A stretch of 64,000 bases of DNA from Pseudomonas canadensis (GTDB lineage Bacteria; Pseudomonadota; Gammaproteobacteria; Pseudomonadales; Pseudomonadaceae). Both the position numbers and the translations under genes were made by a program. The DNA lies in assembly GCF_000503215.1 (NCBI RefSeq), contig NZ_AYTD01000010.1, positions 62,001-126,000 on the forward strand, read 5' to 3'. The notes under the pieces are model-generated. The model was not told the origin of the DNA and did not search any database. It was given only the letters and a program-made list of their open reading frames with translations. Shown piece by piece: positions 31,617 to 41,340 of this stretch. The number at the start of each line of letters is the position of its first letter. Position 1 is the first letter of the stretch.

Positions 31617-34600
31617 TTAGGGGTTGATATAACCGTGAGGATACGGCGTCTTCGGTTTCGTGATAAGGGCACCCATCCAGTCTTTGTCCAGTGGGCTTAT
31701 GGTCTTGTTGCCGTCCACTATTTTTATGCCATCACGCTCCCATTGCGTCATGACCGCTTTCAATTTTTGCGTGTACTCACGAGCGGGGCTGGCAATGCCT
31801 GCCCACGGGTCGACAACCCAGGCATCCGTCCACTCAGGTTCCGAGAAGTCGACCGTTGCTGCAGGTAGCCCGGAGGGGCCGCCCACCACAGTGAATGCGT
31901 GAGCATCTGAGGCTGCCCATTCGTAGGCATTGCCACCACTCTTTTTGATGATGTCCCTCGAAAGCAGGGCCATTTCTCCGCAATTGCCGGCGCCGGCTTT
32001 CAAAATCATGTCAGAGCGATTCCGCGCACTGCTGGGAATGCTTCGACGCAACCATTCGACGGTCTGGCTGGCTGCGTCTGCTCGTGCAATATCCGATGCT
32101 GAGCGTATCCGGTTGCCTGGGCCTAGCCCGGTGGCCGTCATGGAACGGGTTACCGTGTCTTTTACCTGCTGCGCCAGGAGTGTGTTTTGCTGCTCGGCTG
32201 TTAACGTCGAGAAGTTCGCAGGCGTTGTCAGAGCGGTTACTTGATTTGGCTTCAGGGCGATATTCGCCTTGCCAATCGCTTCGCTACGTTGCAACTGATA
32301 GAGCACCTCGCGCTGCTGCTCCTTCGTCATGTTTTTAACGAAAGCACCTAACTCGTCGACATCTTTTTTCTGGTAACCCGAACGTTTCAACTCTGCCAGC
32401 GCCGAGTCCAGTTTGGGCAGGGCGATGAATTCGGCATCCAGTGGTGTTCTGGCCACGCCTTGGCGGGTGCTGAATTTATTCCGATAGCCATTTACGAGTG
32501 ATAGGTCGTTGGGTGTGGTTTTAAAGAATGTGAGTTCACCGGATGCCGTGGTATTCAGTTTCGCGTAATAAAACTGCGCGGTGTCCGCCTCGATCACCAG
32601 GTACTTTTCGGTGTCACCAAGCGTTCGACCGTTAACGATGACCGCGCGAACTTCGCGCTTGTCGTCACTGATATCGCTGATGCTGTTGAGCTTGATAACA
32701 CGCGTTTCCTGGTTCAGTGCTTCGTTGGTTTGCCCAACGTAAAGGCCAAACTGTGGATCATGTTTGATGCTGCCGGTTATCAGCGATTTGTAGGTGATGG
32801 GCTTGTTGTCCAGCGTCGGGTGAAGTTGAGGCCCTGTTTCGCTTTCAATCACTTGGTAGCGGCGTCGTTCGAAGACGACAAATTGATCCTTTCTGAAAAG
32901 CTTCGACGGTGAGGGGAACAAGCGCACATGCTCAAGTGCTTGTAGCTCCTGAGTCAATTCGTTGGGAGTGTTCCCAATGATTTTGGAGAAGCACGCATCA
33001 TTGGCACCGCGTTTGGCTCTGCCGCCAACGGACGGTGCCTCACAGATCGCTTCGACCTTATCCAAGGGCTTAAAGTGGTCGGCCGACTCCAGGTCGGTGA
33101 GCACATTGGGATTTCGGGCATCGTAACGGTAGACCTTGCCCTCATTGACCAGGTCGAAGCCATGGGCGCGAGGCAGGGAATATGCATCGGCGGCCAGGGG
33201 CTTTTCAGTTACCAGGGCTTGAGTGCCGCTTGAGAAAGTCTCTTGGCGCAGGGGGGCTGATGTATCCGAGATAAAACCCTCCAGGGCGGGGCCATAAGCC
33301 GTCTGTGTCTTGGCGTCGTAGGCGTACCATTTACCGTCCTGCAATACTGTGGTGACCTTGACTTGGTTCTGGATGTCGGAACGTATGACTCTGCCGTCGG
33401 CCATGTCTGCCGTGTACTCTGCAATGCGGCTATCCTGCATGCGGCTCAATGAGTTGATCGAATTCGAGGTGCTGGCGGCGCTTACATCCTTGAGTGCAAT
33501 GCTTTCGGCTTCTTCTGCTCCGAACTTCTCGACAAACTTGTCGGAAACCTTGGCAGTGGCCCACGCAACACCTGTTTTTGCTAGCGTCCATATTTTCCCA
33601 GCGCCTTCAGTGGCCACGTAGAGCGCGATATCAATGAGTAGATCACCCGCCGCTTTGACGTATTCACCGTGGTAAATATCTTCAAGGCTGCTGCCGCCTG
33701 GAAGGGCACGTAAAAGACCTTTGAAGAAGTCGCTGGGTTCTACTCCCTGTTCAACTGCATTGTGCAACCCACGGTGGGTAGCGACGAAGGTACTTTTGCG
33801 CAGGTAGGCCGTGTCAACCAGCACCTTGGCGAGGTCCTCCATCCTCTCGCCGTCGTAAACGGAGGACGTGTCACTTGCAGGGCGTTCAAGGAAGAGCCTT
33901 TCACGCAACTCAGGGCGTTTGTCGTCGTCAGCACGCTCGATGAGGATGAATTGCTCGCTTTCCCTCAATACAACATCGGAGGTGACACCCTGTTTGGGCT
34001 CTGTCCCGTTTTTGAGCGCGTCCATGTCGATAACAAGGCTGACTTTTTTGTCTAGCGGCGTTAATGGATCAATGTCGGGGATTTTGACGATTTGCCCAGT
34101 TGCCGGATAGACCGCGAAATCCCTCCTCACGCCTTCGTAGACGGAGGTTATGATGATGCCACCGGCGGCACCTTCCACTTGCAGAAGTTCAACCGCGCCA
34201 AAGTTAAGGCTATTACGCTCTTCCAGCGGCAACTTGCTGAGCATATCTTTGAACAGGGAAATCGTACTGGCCCTGCGCTGGGTGAAGTCTGGCTGGATGG
34301 CTTTGTCGAATTGCTCGTTGATATCCGGCAACTCATGTGCCTTTTTGCGCAGGTCTTCGAAGTTCAGACCTGGTTGGTGTGTACGCCAACTTTCACCCAG
34401 GCGGCCAGCCTCATAGACCTCGACGATGCTTGCGTGAATGCCGGAAAAGAGCCCGCCTGCAACCTTTTCCCATAGGACCGGGCGCTCAAAATCGATGGCT
34501 GAGCCAAATTTCTCTTTCAGTGCCGCCAGGGCCATGGCCCTTCTGCTTGGTGGTTCGAAGGTTCGCAGGTAACGCTTGGCTTGCGAGGTCTCCTTGATCT

Positions 34601-37600
34601 GCGTATTGAGTTTTTCCTGGCTGTCGTTCAGTTGTTCGAAGCTGTATTCGTCGTTGTCATTTTTCACAAGATGGTTATTGATGACTGCCCAATCAATCAC
34701 CGGGTTCAGTTGGGCGATGGCGTGTAAGCGGTTTTCATCTGCTGAAATGGGCTTGATCTTATGAAAGTCCATGACCTGCTGGTAAGTCATGTTTGCGCTG
34801 GCACCAGCACTTAGCAGTTCGATTAGATTCACCGCCGTTGAAAAGCTGAGCCATTCCGTGGAGCCGAGCGTCAGCGTCGAGGGTAAGTCTTTTACCAACA
34901 GATGTGGCGCAGCGCCTGACATTAACAAGCGTGTGACTGCCGGGAGGAGGTTTGCCGGGATCTCCTTGGTTTTGGCCAAATTTTGGCTGAACCACTCATG
35001 CATCTTGTCGGCGCCGTAGCCCCATCTCCCAGACCACATGAAGTCGAAACCTGCGACGATATTGCGCTGGGTGCCGGCCGTTGGATCAAGCTCCAACACA
35101 ACGGCGGTCAATAGCCATTGCTTAAGGCTGGTTGGGGTGGCAGCGCCCGTCATTGCGGTTTGCAGGTTCGCGGCGAGTTCTTGGGCGATGTCACTGGCGA
35201 GGAGCTGTTGCAGTGCTTGATCAGGGTCGCTGCTCAGGTGGGAAACGCCGGAACTCAAGAAACTGAGAAGGGTGTCGTGGTTGCCAATAGCCGTTTTGAC
35301 AAACCTACCTACGGCGTCGCGTTGCTCGGCACTCAACGGTAGGTCCGTGGACAAGAAGCCCCATTGGTTGCCTAAGGGAGGTGCCTGCGGGATCTCGGTT
35401 TGCAACGCCAGCAGCAAGTTATCGACCTGTGCGGCCCACGTCGCGCCGTACCAGCCGTGGTCTGACAGAAACTTCTGGAGTGTCGTGGTGCCCTTGGGCT
35501 GGTGGCTGGAGTCCGGATCCACCGTAAAGCCGGTTGTGGCGTCGTTATCAACATTCCCGGATTTAAGCTGATGGATCAGCGCATACCTATCATTGCTGTC
35601 GCCTAACGCGGTTTTGCGCTGGTTCAGCCAGCTCACGATTTTTCGTGGGTTTTCAGGTGGCGTTGGAAACTCCAATGTTCGGCCCATCAGCTCCGTGTGT
35701 CGCGTGAACGCCTCGCTGCCGTAGTCGGTACTGATGGAATAGAAATTGGCCACCCACTCAAAGGATGCGCTGCTGTCGTTGGCCTGAGCCAGCGTGATCG
35801 GTTTTCCGTGTGCGGTGAATGCCTCGGCAGCGGTCAACACTGGCGTGAGCACGTCAAAATGCGCTTCCGGGTATTTTTTCGTGAAGTCAGTGGCGGTAAA
35901 ACGCTGCTCAACACCACCGACCTTGCCGATCAGCGCGCGGTCCGTTGGGTCAAAGCGCAAGGCGCTCAGGTCAATGCCCTGTTTCGCGGCCCACTCGGTA
36001 AAACCGCTGCTCTTCAGGGCTTTGTCCAAGTAAGCCCGCCATTGTCCGAACAGGCTGTTGGCCGGGATCGGTGCAATCTTTTTTGATGCAGGAGGGGTCG
36101 GGTCGCTCTTGAGCTCAAGCATCACGCGATGTGTAGTGCCGACCAGTTCGGCTTCGGCACGTGCCAAGGTGTCTTCTGGCGTGTCGGGGCCTGGTGCCGC
36201 GTTTACGGGCGGTGCGGGGGTGGTCTGTGGCACGTTGGCCTTGGCTGCTGCCGCCAGGGTTTCAAGCGGCGTAAGGTGCAGTGGTTTTCCAGTGAGTTGC
36301 ACTATGACAGCCTGCTGCGCCGCGCGTACGCTCAGCGAGCGGGCATCGTCAGTGGGCGTGCCGACCAATGCCTTGAAGCCGTCGACTTGAGTGATTTTGG
36401 CACTTCTGCGCAGACTCGCTTCGTGCACTCTTCGCTCCCAGCCAGGCTTAGGGAAGTCATTTCGAGGCAGTCCTTCTTCCGCGTAAAAACGGAGCACTTC
36501 TGAAACCTCTGCAGAGCGTGCGCTGGGGTAATACACGTAGTCGCCTGAGCCTGTCGCCATACGTTCTACCGCAGGCTGTACTTGCGGCCAGACGTCGGAC
36601 CAACCGGAGAGGCCGTTCAAAACGAAGGTGGTGTCGACGCCATTGACTTTGCCTATCAAGGTTCCGTCCTCCGAAAAGATCCGGACGCTCGACACGTCAA
36701 GGTTTTGTTCCTTTGCGAACGCCGTAAAGGCAACGCCGTTCAGCGCCTCCTTGAGGTTGTTACGTACGAGGTTGAAGGTCGAGTACTCGGGCAGTTCTTC
36801 AATCGTGAACCCTGACAACGTGCCAATCGCTTGGCTGCTCAGGCGGGCCAGGGCCTGATCGGCGTCCTTGATTTTTTGTGCCGCCGACGCGGGCGCGAAA
36901 TCTGCCAGTAGTCGGTTCAACCGGGAAGGTGGCAGGTTTGCAAGCTGTTGTTTGGCGTCCTTTTGGCGCTCCTGGACTGGGACGTATCGAGCCGCGTAGT
37001 AGCTGTCGGTATTACTTATCGAACTGAAGTTTCTCTCTCTCATCAGCCGATCAATCGCCATTAGCGTGTCGTCACTGTTGAAGCGGCTGTTGCGCTCCAG
37101 ATAAAAGCCTGCGACGTCCTCCGCTGGTGCGTGCCCTCGGTCGCGGAACGTGATGTCCCCGCGCATTTTGTTCGACGCGGTCAAAACGGCAGATGAAGCG
37201 TTCGCCCATTCGGGATCTTGTGTCAAAGAGAAGCTGAAGGTTTGATTGTGTATCCGCCCAGTCAGGTCTCCATTGGCCTTGATGACAAGACTTGAAATAT
37301 CAATACCTTTGGTTTGGGCAAAGGTCTTGAAAGGCTCCGCGTCGAGTGCGTCAGCCAGTTCGTTCCAGGCAAGCCCGAACGTTGAGCTGGGCGGGATGGC
37401 AATTGGGGCTGCACTAGCGAGGCTGTATGGGGTCGCATTCACCCGAATGCGGATCAGATGATTGGCGAAGTTAATCGCCAGTTGGCTGTCGCTGTCTTCA
37501 ACCAAGGCATTGGCGAACTGCTGGACCGCAGTGTCGCCTGCGTTTTGCGCAGGGGCGGCATTTCCCAGTTCTCGGCGCACTCGAGAAAAACCATGGGCTT

Positions 37601-38018
37601 TGTTAGGCATGGCGCGCGACGGGTTTTGGAGTATTTCGTCAATAAGCTGGGTGTAAGTTTTTTGCGGATTGAGCGCGCTTGGCTGGTTCAGGAGCCGCTC
37701 GACTTCATTGTGCAGCACTGCTTCGTCTGTGAGTGACTTACCGGTGCCCTGTACCAACTGACTGATCTGTTCGGCCAGACTTGGCTGCTCTTCTGTCACC
37801 GTGTAGCTGAGCAGATCAAAGAGCCGCTGCGGCGCGTGTTTGGGCATATTTTCGGCGTATTCGGGTTGCGAGCGCTCCATTTGCCCGTTTTGACGTGCCT
37901 GAAAAAGTCCGACGACTTTGGCGGCCGCCGGGTTCTCAGGTGCCGCCTGCAGGCTTTGTCTTGTAGGTTCCGTGGGCGTAACAGAGGTGGTTAAGCGAGA
38001 GCGGTGAACTCTGGTCAT
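31617..38018 (-). CDS. Giant toxin-like protein (2133 aa) with C-terminal Cys-His-Asp domain
   Basis: A single uninterrupted gene for 2133 residues. I do not see a signal peptide. Three copies of a roughly 70-residue repeat lie at about residues 210-277, 411-486 and 653-734; each starts F-G/N-x-x-x-x-x-L-x-x-A-L, followed by a G-I-D-I-S-S-L-like stretch and G-x-I/V-x-x. The middle region has one hydrophobic stretch (about 1460-1493, LLIDIALYVATEGAGKIW). The C-terminus has GNCGEMA (Cys2013), DAHAF (His2040) and VVDPWAG (Asp2070), the order of papain/transglutaminase-like toxins such as the PMT C3 domain. The general look recalls the very large dermonecrotic-toxin-like (DUF6543-type) proteins of pseudomonads. 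It lies between mtlR and mtlE, and hand counts of three 60-base lines gave 52-58% G+C against 62% in a line of mtlK. Function not known. Confidence 0.8.
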   Translation of the reverse strand: MTRVHRSRLTTSVTPTEPTRQSLQAAPENPAAAKVVGLFQARQNGQMERSQPEYAENMPKHAPQRLFDLLSYTVTEEQPSLAEQISQLVQGTGKSLTDEAVLHNEVERLLNQPSALNPQKTYTQLIDEILQNPSRAMPNKAHGFSRVRRELGNAAPAQNAGDTAVQQFANALVEDSDSQLAINFANHLIRIRVNATPYSLASAAPIAIPPSSTFGLAWNELADALDAEPFKTFAQTKGIDISSLVIKANGDLTGRIHNQTFSFSLTQDPEWANASSAVLTASNKMRGDITFRDRGHAPAEDVAGFYLERNSRFNSDDTLMAIDRLMRERNFSSISNTDSYYAARYVPVQERQKDAKQQLANLPPSRLNRLLADFAPASAAQKIKDADQALARLSSQAIGTLSGFTIEELPEYSTFNLVRNNLKEALNGVAFTAFAKEQNLDVSSVRIFSEDGTLIGKVNGVDTTFVLNGLSGWSDVWPQVQPAVERMATGSGDYVYYPSARSAEVSEVLRFYAEEGLPRNDFPKPGWERRVHEASLRRSAKITQVDGFKALVGTPTDDARSLSVRAAQQAVIVQLTGKPLHLTPLETLAAAAKANVPQTTPAPPVNAAPGPDTPEDTLARAEAELVGTTHRVMLELKSDPTPPASKKIAPIPANSLFGQWRAYLDKALKSSGFTEWAAKQGIDLSALRFDPTDRALIGKVGGVEQRFTATDFTKKYPEAHFDVLTPVLTAAEAFTAHGKPITLAQANDSSASFEWVANFYSISTDYGSEAFTRHTELMGRTLEFPTPPENPRKIVSWLNQRKTALGDSNDRYALIHQLKSGNVDNDATTGFTVDPDSSHQPKGTTTLQKFLSDHGWYGATWAAQVDNLLLALQTEIPQAPPLGNQWGFLSTDLPLSAEQRDAVGRFVKTAIGNHDTLLSFLSSGVSHLSSDPDQALQQLLASDIAQELAANLQTAMTGAATPTSLKQWLLTAVVLELDPTAGTQRNIVAGFDFMWSGRWGYGADKMHEWFSQNLAKTKEIPANLLPAVTRLLMSGAAPHLLVKDLPSTLTLGSTEWLSFSTAVNLIELLSAGASANMTYQQVMDFHKIKPISADENRLHAIAQLNPVIDWAVINNHLVKNDNDEYSFEQLNDSQEKLNTQIKETSQAKRYLRTFEPPSRRAMALAALKEKFGSAIDFERPVLWEKVAGGLFSGIHASIVEVYEAGRLGESWRTHQPGLNFEDLRKKAHELPDINEQFDKAIQPDFTQRRASTISLFKDMLSKLPLEERNSLNFGAVELLQVEGAAGGIIITSVYEGVRRDFAVYPATGQIVKIPDIDPLTPLDKKVSLVIDMDALKNGTEPKQGVTSDVVLRESEQFILIERADDDKRPELRERLFLERPASDTSSVYDGERMEDLAKVLVDTAYLRKSTFVATHRGLHNAVEQGVEPSDFFKGLLRALPGGSSLEDIYHGEYVKAAGDLLIDIALYVATEGAGKIWTLAKTGVAWATAKVSDKFVEKFGAEEAESIALKDVSAASTSNSINSLSRMQDSRIAEYTADMADGRVIRSDIQNQVKVTTVLQDGKWYAYDAKTQTAYGPALEGFISDTSAPLRQETFSSGTQALVTEKPLAADAYSLPRAHGFDLVNEGKVYRYDARNPNVLTDLESADHFKPLDKVEAICEAPSVGGRAKRGANDACFSKIIGNTPNELTQELQALEHVRLFPSPSKLFRKDQFVVFERRRYQVIESETGPQLHPTLDNKPITYKSLITGSIKHDPQFGLYVGQTNEALNQETRVIKLNSISDISDDKREVRAVIVNGRTLGDTEKYLVIEADTAQFYYAKLNTTASGELTFFKTTPNDLSLVNGYRNKFSTRQGVARTPLDAEFIALPKLDSALAELKRSGYQKKDVDELGAFVKNMTKEQQREVLYQLQRSEAIGKANIALKPNQVTALTTPANFSTLTAEQQNTLLAQQVKDTVTRSMTATGLGPGNRIRSASDIARADAASQTVEWLRRSIPSSARNRSDMILKAGAGNCGEMALLSRDIIKKSGGNAYEWAASDAHAFTVVGGPSGLPAATVDFSEPEWTDAWVVDPWAGIASPAREYTQKLKAVMTQWERDGIKIVDGNKTISPLDKDWMGALITKPKTPYPHGYINP

Positions 38019-38140
38019 TAGTCGAGCGCCTTATGCCTGCATGTGAAAAATACGCCACCCAACGAATAAAAAAGAAGCGTTGGGAGTGTTCACTCTGTGG
38101 CTTGGCTATTTACAAGGTTCCATTGCGCGAAGGCAGCGAT

Positions 38141-39088
38141 CTAAAGGCCTGATCTGTAGCCGTTTGCTGGTGTCGTAAGATGCTGGCCGCGGTTTTCTTC
38201 GGTGAGCCGTTGCACTGCCAGGCGCCGGTAGTGGGAGGGTGTCATGCCCTTGAGTTGCTGAAAGCGCCGGTTGAAGTTGGAGATGTTATTGAAGCCCGAT
38301 TCGAAGCACACATCGGTCACAGCCTTGTCGCCGTCGGCCAGCAACTCGCAGGACTTGCTGATGCGCAGCCGATTGACGAATTCGATAAACGTGCGTCCGG
38401 TGGCCTGTTTGAATACCCGCGAAAAGTACGTGGGCTTCATCCCCAGATACTCCGCCACTTCTTCAAGTGGCAACTCGCGCGCGTAGTGGGCAAAGATATA
38501 GTCCACTGCGCGGTTGGTACGGTCGATGCTGTGTTCATCGGCCAGTTGCGGCGTGGTCACTCCGGAGAGCAATTGGTAGTCCTCACACGCACTCAACACG
38601 TCCAGCAGGATAAAGAAGTGCCCCAGGCGCGCCATGCCCTGGGTGTCCTCGATGCGCTGCATCAAGGTCATGGCCTGGGCGATGGTTTTTTTGCAGCGGA
38701 ATTCGATGCCGTACTGCGCGCGCTCCAGCAGCGGCGCCAGGGTCTTGAGTTCGGCGAAGATGTGGCTGCCTTGCTCGAACAGCTCATCAGTGAAATTCAC
38801 CAGCATGTCACGCTTGGGCACCACCTCGTTTTCCTCCACCTGGCTGATCCAGTTGTGGGGCAGGTTGGGACCCGTGAGAAACAGGCTTTCCGGGTAAAAG
38901 TTGCCGATGTAGTCGCCGATGAACACCTTGCCGGAGCTGGCCACGATCAGGTGCAGCTCATATTCTTTGTGGAAGTGCCAGCGCACCAGCGGGCAGGGGA
39001 AACCGTGCTGGCGATAGATGATGGACAGGCCGTTGTGGTCGTCCATCAGTTCGTAGGAAGGGTCGGTGATACGCGTTGCTCGGGTCAT
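38141..39088 (-). CDS. mtlR: AraC-family activator of the mannitol operon
   Basis: Transcription activator of 315 residues. The N-terminal half is a cupin-like sensor domain (LVRWHFHKEYELHLIVASSGKVFIGDYIG). The C-terminal half (about 195-290) has two helix-turn-helix units of the AraC/XylS family, with LPLEEVAEYLGMKPTYFSRVFKQATG and VTDVCFESGFNNISNFNRRFQQLKGMTPSHYRR. It resembles MtlR of P. fluorescens, which activates mtlEFGKDYZ with polyols. Here the gene is separated from mtlE by the 6.4-kb toxin-like gene, all on one strand. The 122 bases between it and that gene hold nothing I can identify. Confidence 0.92.
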   Translation of the reverse strand: MTRATRITDPSYELMDDHNGLSIIYRQHGFPCPLVRWHFHKEYELHLIVASSGKVFIGDYIGNFYPESLFLTGPNLPHNWISQVEENEVVPKRDMLVNFTDELFEQGSHIFAELKTLAPLLERAQYGIEFRCKKTIAQAMTLMQRIEDTQGMARLGHFFILLDVLSACEDYQLLSGVTTPQLADEHSIDRTNRAVDYIFAHYARELPLEEVAEYLGMKPTYFSRVFKQATGRTFIEFVNRLRISKSCELLADGDKAVTDVCFESGFNNISNFNRRFQQLKGMTPSHYRRLAVQRLTEENRGQHLTTPANGYRSGL

Positions 39089-39160
39089 GCTGCCGTCGCT
39101 TTATTGTGGTTGCTGCGTAGGATGATGCCCCGTCGCGCGCGCCCTCGCCAGCGCTGGTGT

Positions 39161-40456
39161 TTATAAGGGGCGGTTTTTCGCCTCGATCCACTGGGACATG
39201 TACTGCGTACTTTTATGGGCGTGGTGGCGCAGCATGCTGCCAGTGAAGTTGTCCCGGCGGTGGGCAGCCAGGTTGCCGCGACAGTGTTCCAGGCACGCCA
39301 CCAACGCCGGCCGGTGGGTGGCCGCGTTGTAGCGTCGTGCCAGCAACCGGCGGCCGTCTTCCTGGGCCTGGGTCCAACGTTCACGATCCTGATACAGCGC
39401 CACGGCGGCGGCGGCCAGGGCGGGGGCGCTATGTTCGATCATGCCAGGCCACGGCTGATCATCACCCATGGCTTCGGCACCGATGGGCGTGGTGATGTTC
39501 GGTGTGCCGCAGAGCATCGCGTCCGCCAGTTTGCCCTTGATGCCGGCGCCGAAGCGCAGGGGAGCCAGGCAGATACGCGCGGCGGTCATGACTTGCAGGG
39601 CATCTTCGGCCCAATTCATCACATGAAAACCCTGCGCCGGGTTGTGCAATGCCGTGGCCTTGGGCGGGGTATAGGACCCGTAGATATGCAGCTGCGCGCC
39701 GGGCAATTGCTGGCGAATCAGCGGCCACAGGCTGTTTTTCATCCATAACACCGCATCCCAGTTGGGCGCGTGGCGGAAGTTGCCGATGCTGAGGAAGTGC
39801 GCACGGTCTTCAAACGGCACGAAGGGCTCGGTCGGCGGCTGCAACATCAGCGGGCACCAGTGGAGCAGGGCGGCGGGTACCTTGAATTGCTCGGTGAGCA
39901 GTTGCGCTTCCACGTCCGAGATCATCAGGCTGATGTCACAGCGGTAGATCGCTGCAATTTCGCGCTTGGCGATGTCCGTATCGGCCATCAGCTGGAATTC
40001 ATCGTTCAGCGCTGGCGCGAACAGGGCGCTGAAATCCTCGCTGTGGGGATGGGCTTTGAGGTGATCCTTCAGTCGCTGCTGGCGCGCGTCGCGCAGACTC
40101 TGCAGGTCACAGGTTTCCAGCACCCGCAGGGCATCGGGACAGTGCTTCTCGACACGCCAGCCGAACTGCTCCTCCATCATGAAACGGTCGAACAGCACGA
40201 TATCCGGCGCCAGTTCGCGGACAAAATCATCGAAGCTGCTGTTATTGAGTTCTATGGCACATTCGGCGATGCCCAGTGCAGTCAAATCGGCCTTGTGTTC
40301 GCCAATAGTGGCGGGGCTACTGAAGGTGATATCCCAACCTTGCGTAAGAAAACTCTCAAGAATTTGCATCATATGCCCGCCTGCGGCCGAGGAACGGGGT
40401 TCCGGCCAGACGTATCCAATGACCAGGACTTTGGTGGCAGGGGCATTCATCGACAT
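39161..40456 (-). CDS. Glycosyltransferase, family 4-like
   Basis: Soluble glycosyltransferase with a GT-B fold, 431 residues. The N-terminal part has VLVIGYVWPEPRSSAAGGHMMQIL, typical of GT4-like donors' partner domain. The C-terminal part has FLSIGNFRHAPNWDAVLWM, LHIYGSYTPPK and the sugar-nucleotide region CLAPLRFGAGIKGKLADAMLCGTPNITTPIGAEAM. The ATG at 40456 has AAGGA seven bases upstream. It stands alone, with no other polysaccharide genes nearby; tpx is divergent. The acceptor cannot be told from sequence. Confidence 0.88.
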   Translation of the reverse strand: MSMNAPATKVLVIGYVWPEPRSSAAGGHMMQILESFLTQGWDITFSSPATIGEHKADLTALGIAECAIELNNSSFDDFVRELAPDIVLFDRFMMEEQFGWRVEKHCPDALRVLETCDLQSLRDARQQRLKDHLKAHPHSEDFSALFAPALNDEFQLMADTDIAKREIAAIYRCDISLMISDVEAQLLTEQFKVPAALLHWCPLMLQPPTEPFVPFEDRAHFLSIGNFRHAPNWDAVLWMKNSLWPLIRQQLPGAQLHIYGSYTPPKATALHNPAQGFHVMNWAEDALQVMTAARICLAPLRFGAGIKGKLADAMLCGTPNITTPIGAEAMGDDQPWPGMIEHSAPALAAAAVALYQDRERWTQAQEDGRRLLARRYNAATHRPALVACLEHCRGNLAAHRRDNFTGSMLRHHAHKSTQYMSQWIEAKNRPL

Positions 40457-40608
40457 CGTTTTCCTTGAGGGGCAGGGCGCAAAGCGCGCAATTAAACCAT
40501 AACCGACGACATGACAATTTATGTTTGGCGGTAGGTAGCGAACGTACTTTGTGGTTAACTTCGGCCTCTCGAATTCGTTAAACCCAAATCAGCATAAGGA
40601 TTCCGTTC

Positions 40609-41109
40609 ATGGCTCAAGTCACCCTTCGTGGTAACCCTGTCCAGGTTGAAGGCGAATTGCCGAAAACCGGCACCCAAGCCCCTGATTTCACCCTGACTGC
40701 CGGCGATCTGTCGGACGCGACCCTGGCGACCTTCGCCGGCAAGCGCAAAGTGCTGAACATTTTCCCAAGCGTTGACACCCCGACCTGCGCGACCTCGGTT
40801 CGCAAGTTTAATGCCCAGGCCAACGAGTTGAACAACGCCGTTGTATTGTGCATCTCCACCGACCTGCCATTCGCCCAAGCGCGTTTCTGCGGCTCCGAAG
40901 GTCTGGAAAACGTGAAGAACCTGTCCGACTTCCGTGATTCGGATTTCGCAGTGGACTACGGTGTTTCGATTGCTGATGGCCCGCTCAGAGGCCTGACCGC
41001 ACGCGCCGTTGTCGTGCTGGACGAAAATGACAATGTGCTGCACAGCGAACTGGTCAGCGAAATCGGCCAAGAGCCAAACTACGAAGCAGCCCTGGCTGTT
41101 TTGAAGTAA
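40609..41109 (+). CDS. tpx: Thiol peroxidase Tpx
   Basis: Atypical two-cysteine peroxiredoxin of 166 residues that reduces hydroperoxides using thioredoxin. The peroxidatic Cys60 lies in [12 protein letters not shown] and the resolving Cys94 in [12 protein letters not shown], matching E. coli Tpx spacing. The normal start [18 protein letters not shown] and full length are present. It is a single gene with about 150 bases of divergent promoter region upstream and an intrinsic terminator downstream. Confidence 0.97.
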   Translation: MAQVTLRGNPVQVEGELPKTGTQAPDFTLTAGDLSDATLATFAGKRKVLNIFPSVDTPTCATSVRKFNAQANELNNAVVLCISTDLPFAQARFCGSEGLENVKNLSDFRDSDFAVDYGVSIADGPLRGLTARAVVVLDENDNVLHSELVSEIGQEPNYEAALAVLK

Positions 41110-41161
41110 CTGTTTCGGTACGTTACTGTCGTTTTGCAGTAACACGCTTGATGCATGATTG

Positions 41162-41188
41162 CGGCCTGGCCTAGTCCAGGCCGTTTTT
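41162..41188 (+). terminator. Intrinsic terminator of tpx
   Basis: CGGCCTGG (41162-41169) pairs with CCAGGCCG (41176-41183) around a 6-base loop, followed by TTTTTATT. It lies 53 bases after the tpx stop. Confidence 0.88.
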
Positions 41189-41340
41189 ATTGGTAGCTCA
41201 GATGCTTAGCGAAACGGCCGATGAACTAAGGTCAGAAGTTAAAAGTTGTAAGCCCAAGGTAAATAGCCGGTAAAGGCGCTTTTCTAAATGCGCCCCAGTG
41301 CTTATCTTTCAGCCTCCCAAAGAAGAAGCTCTCGCGCCCA

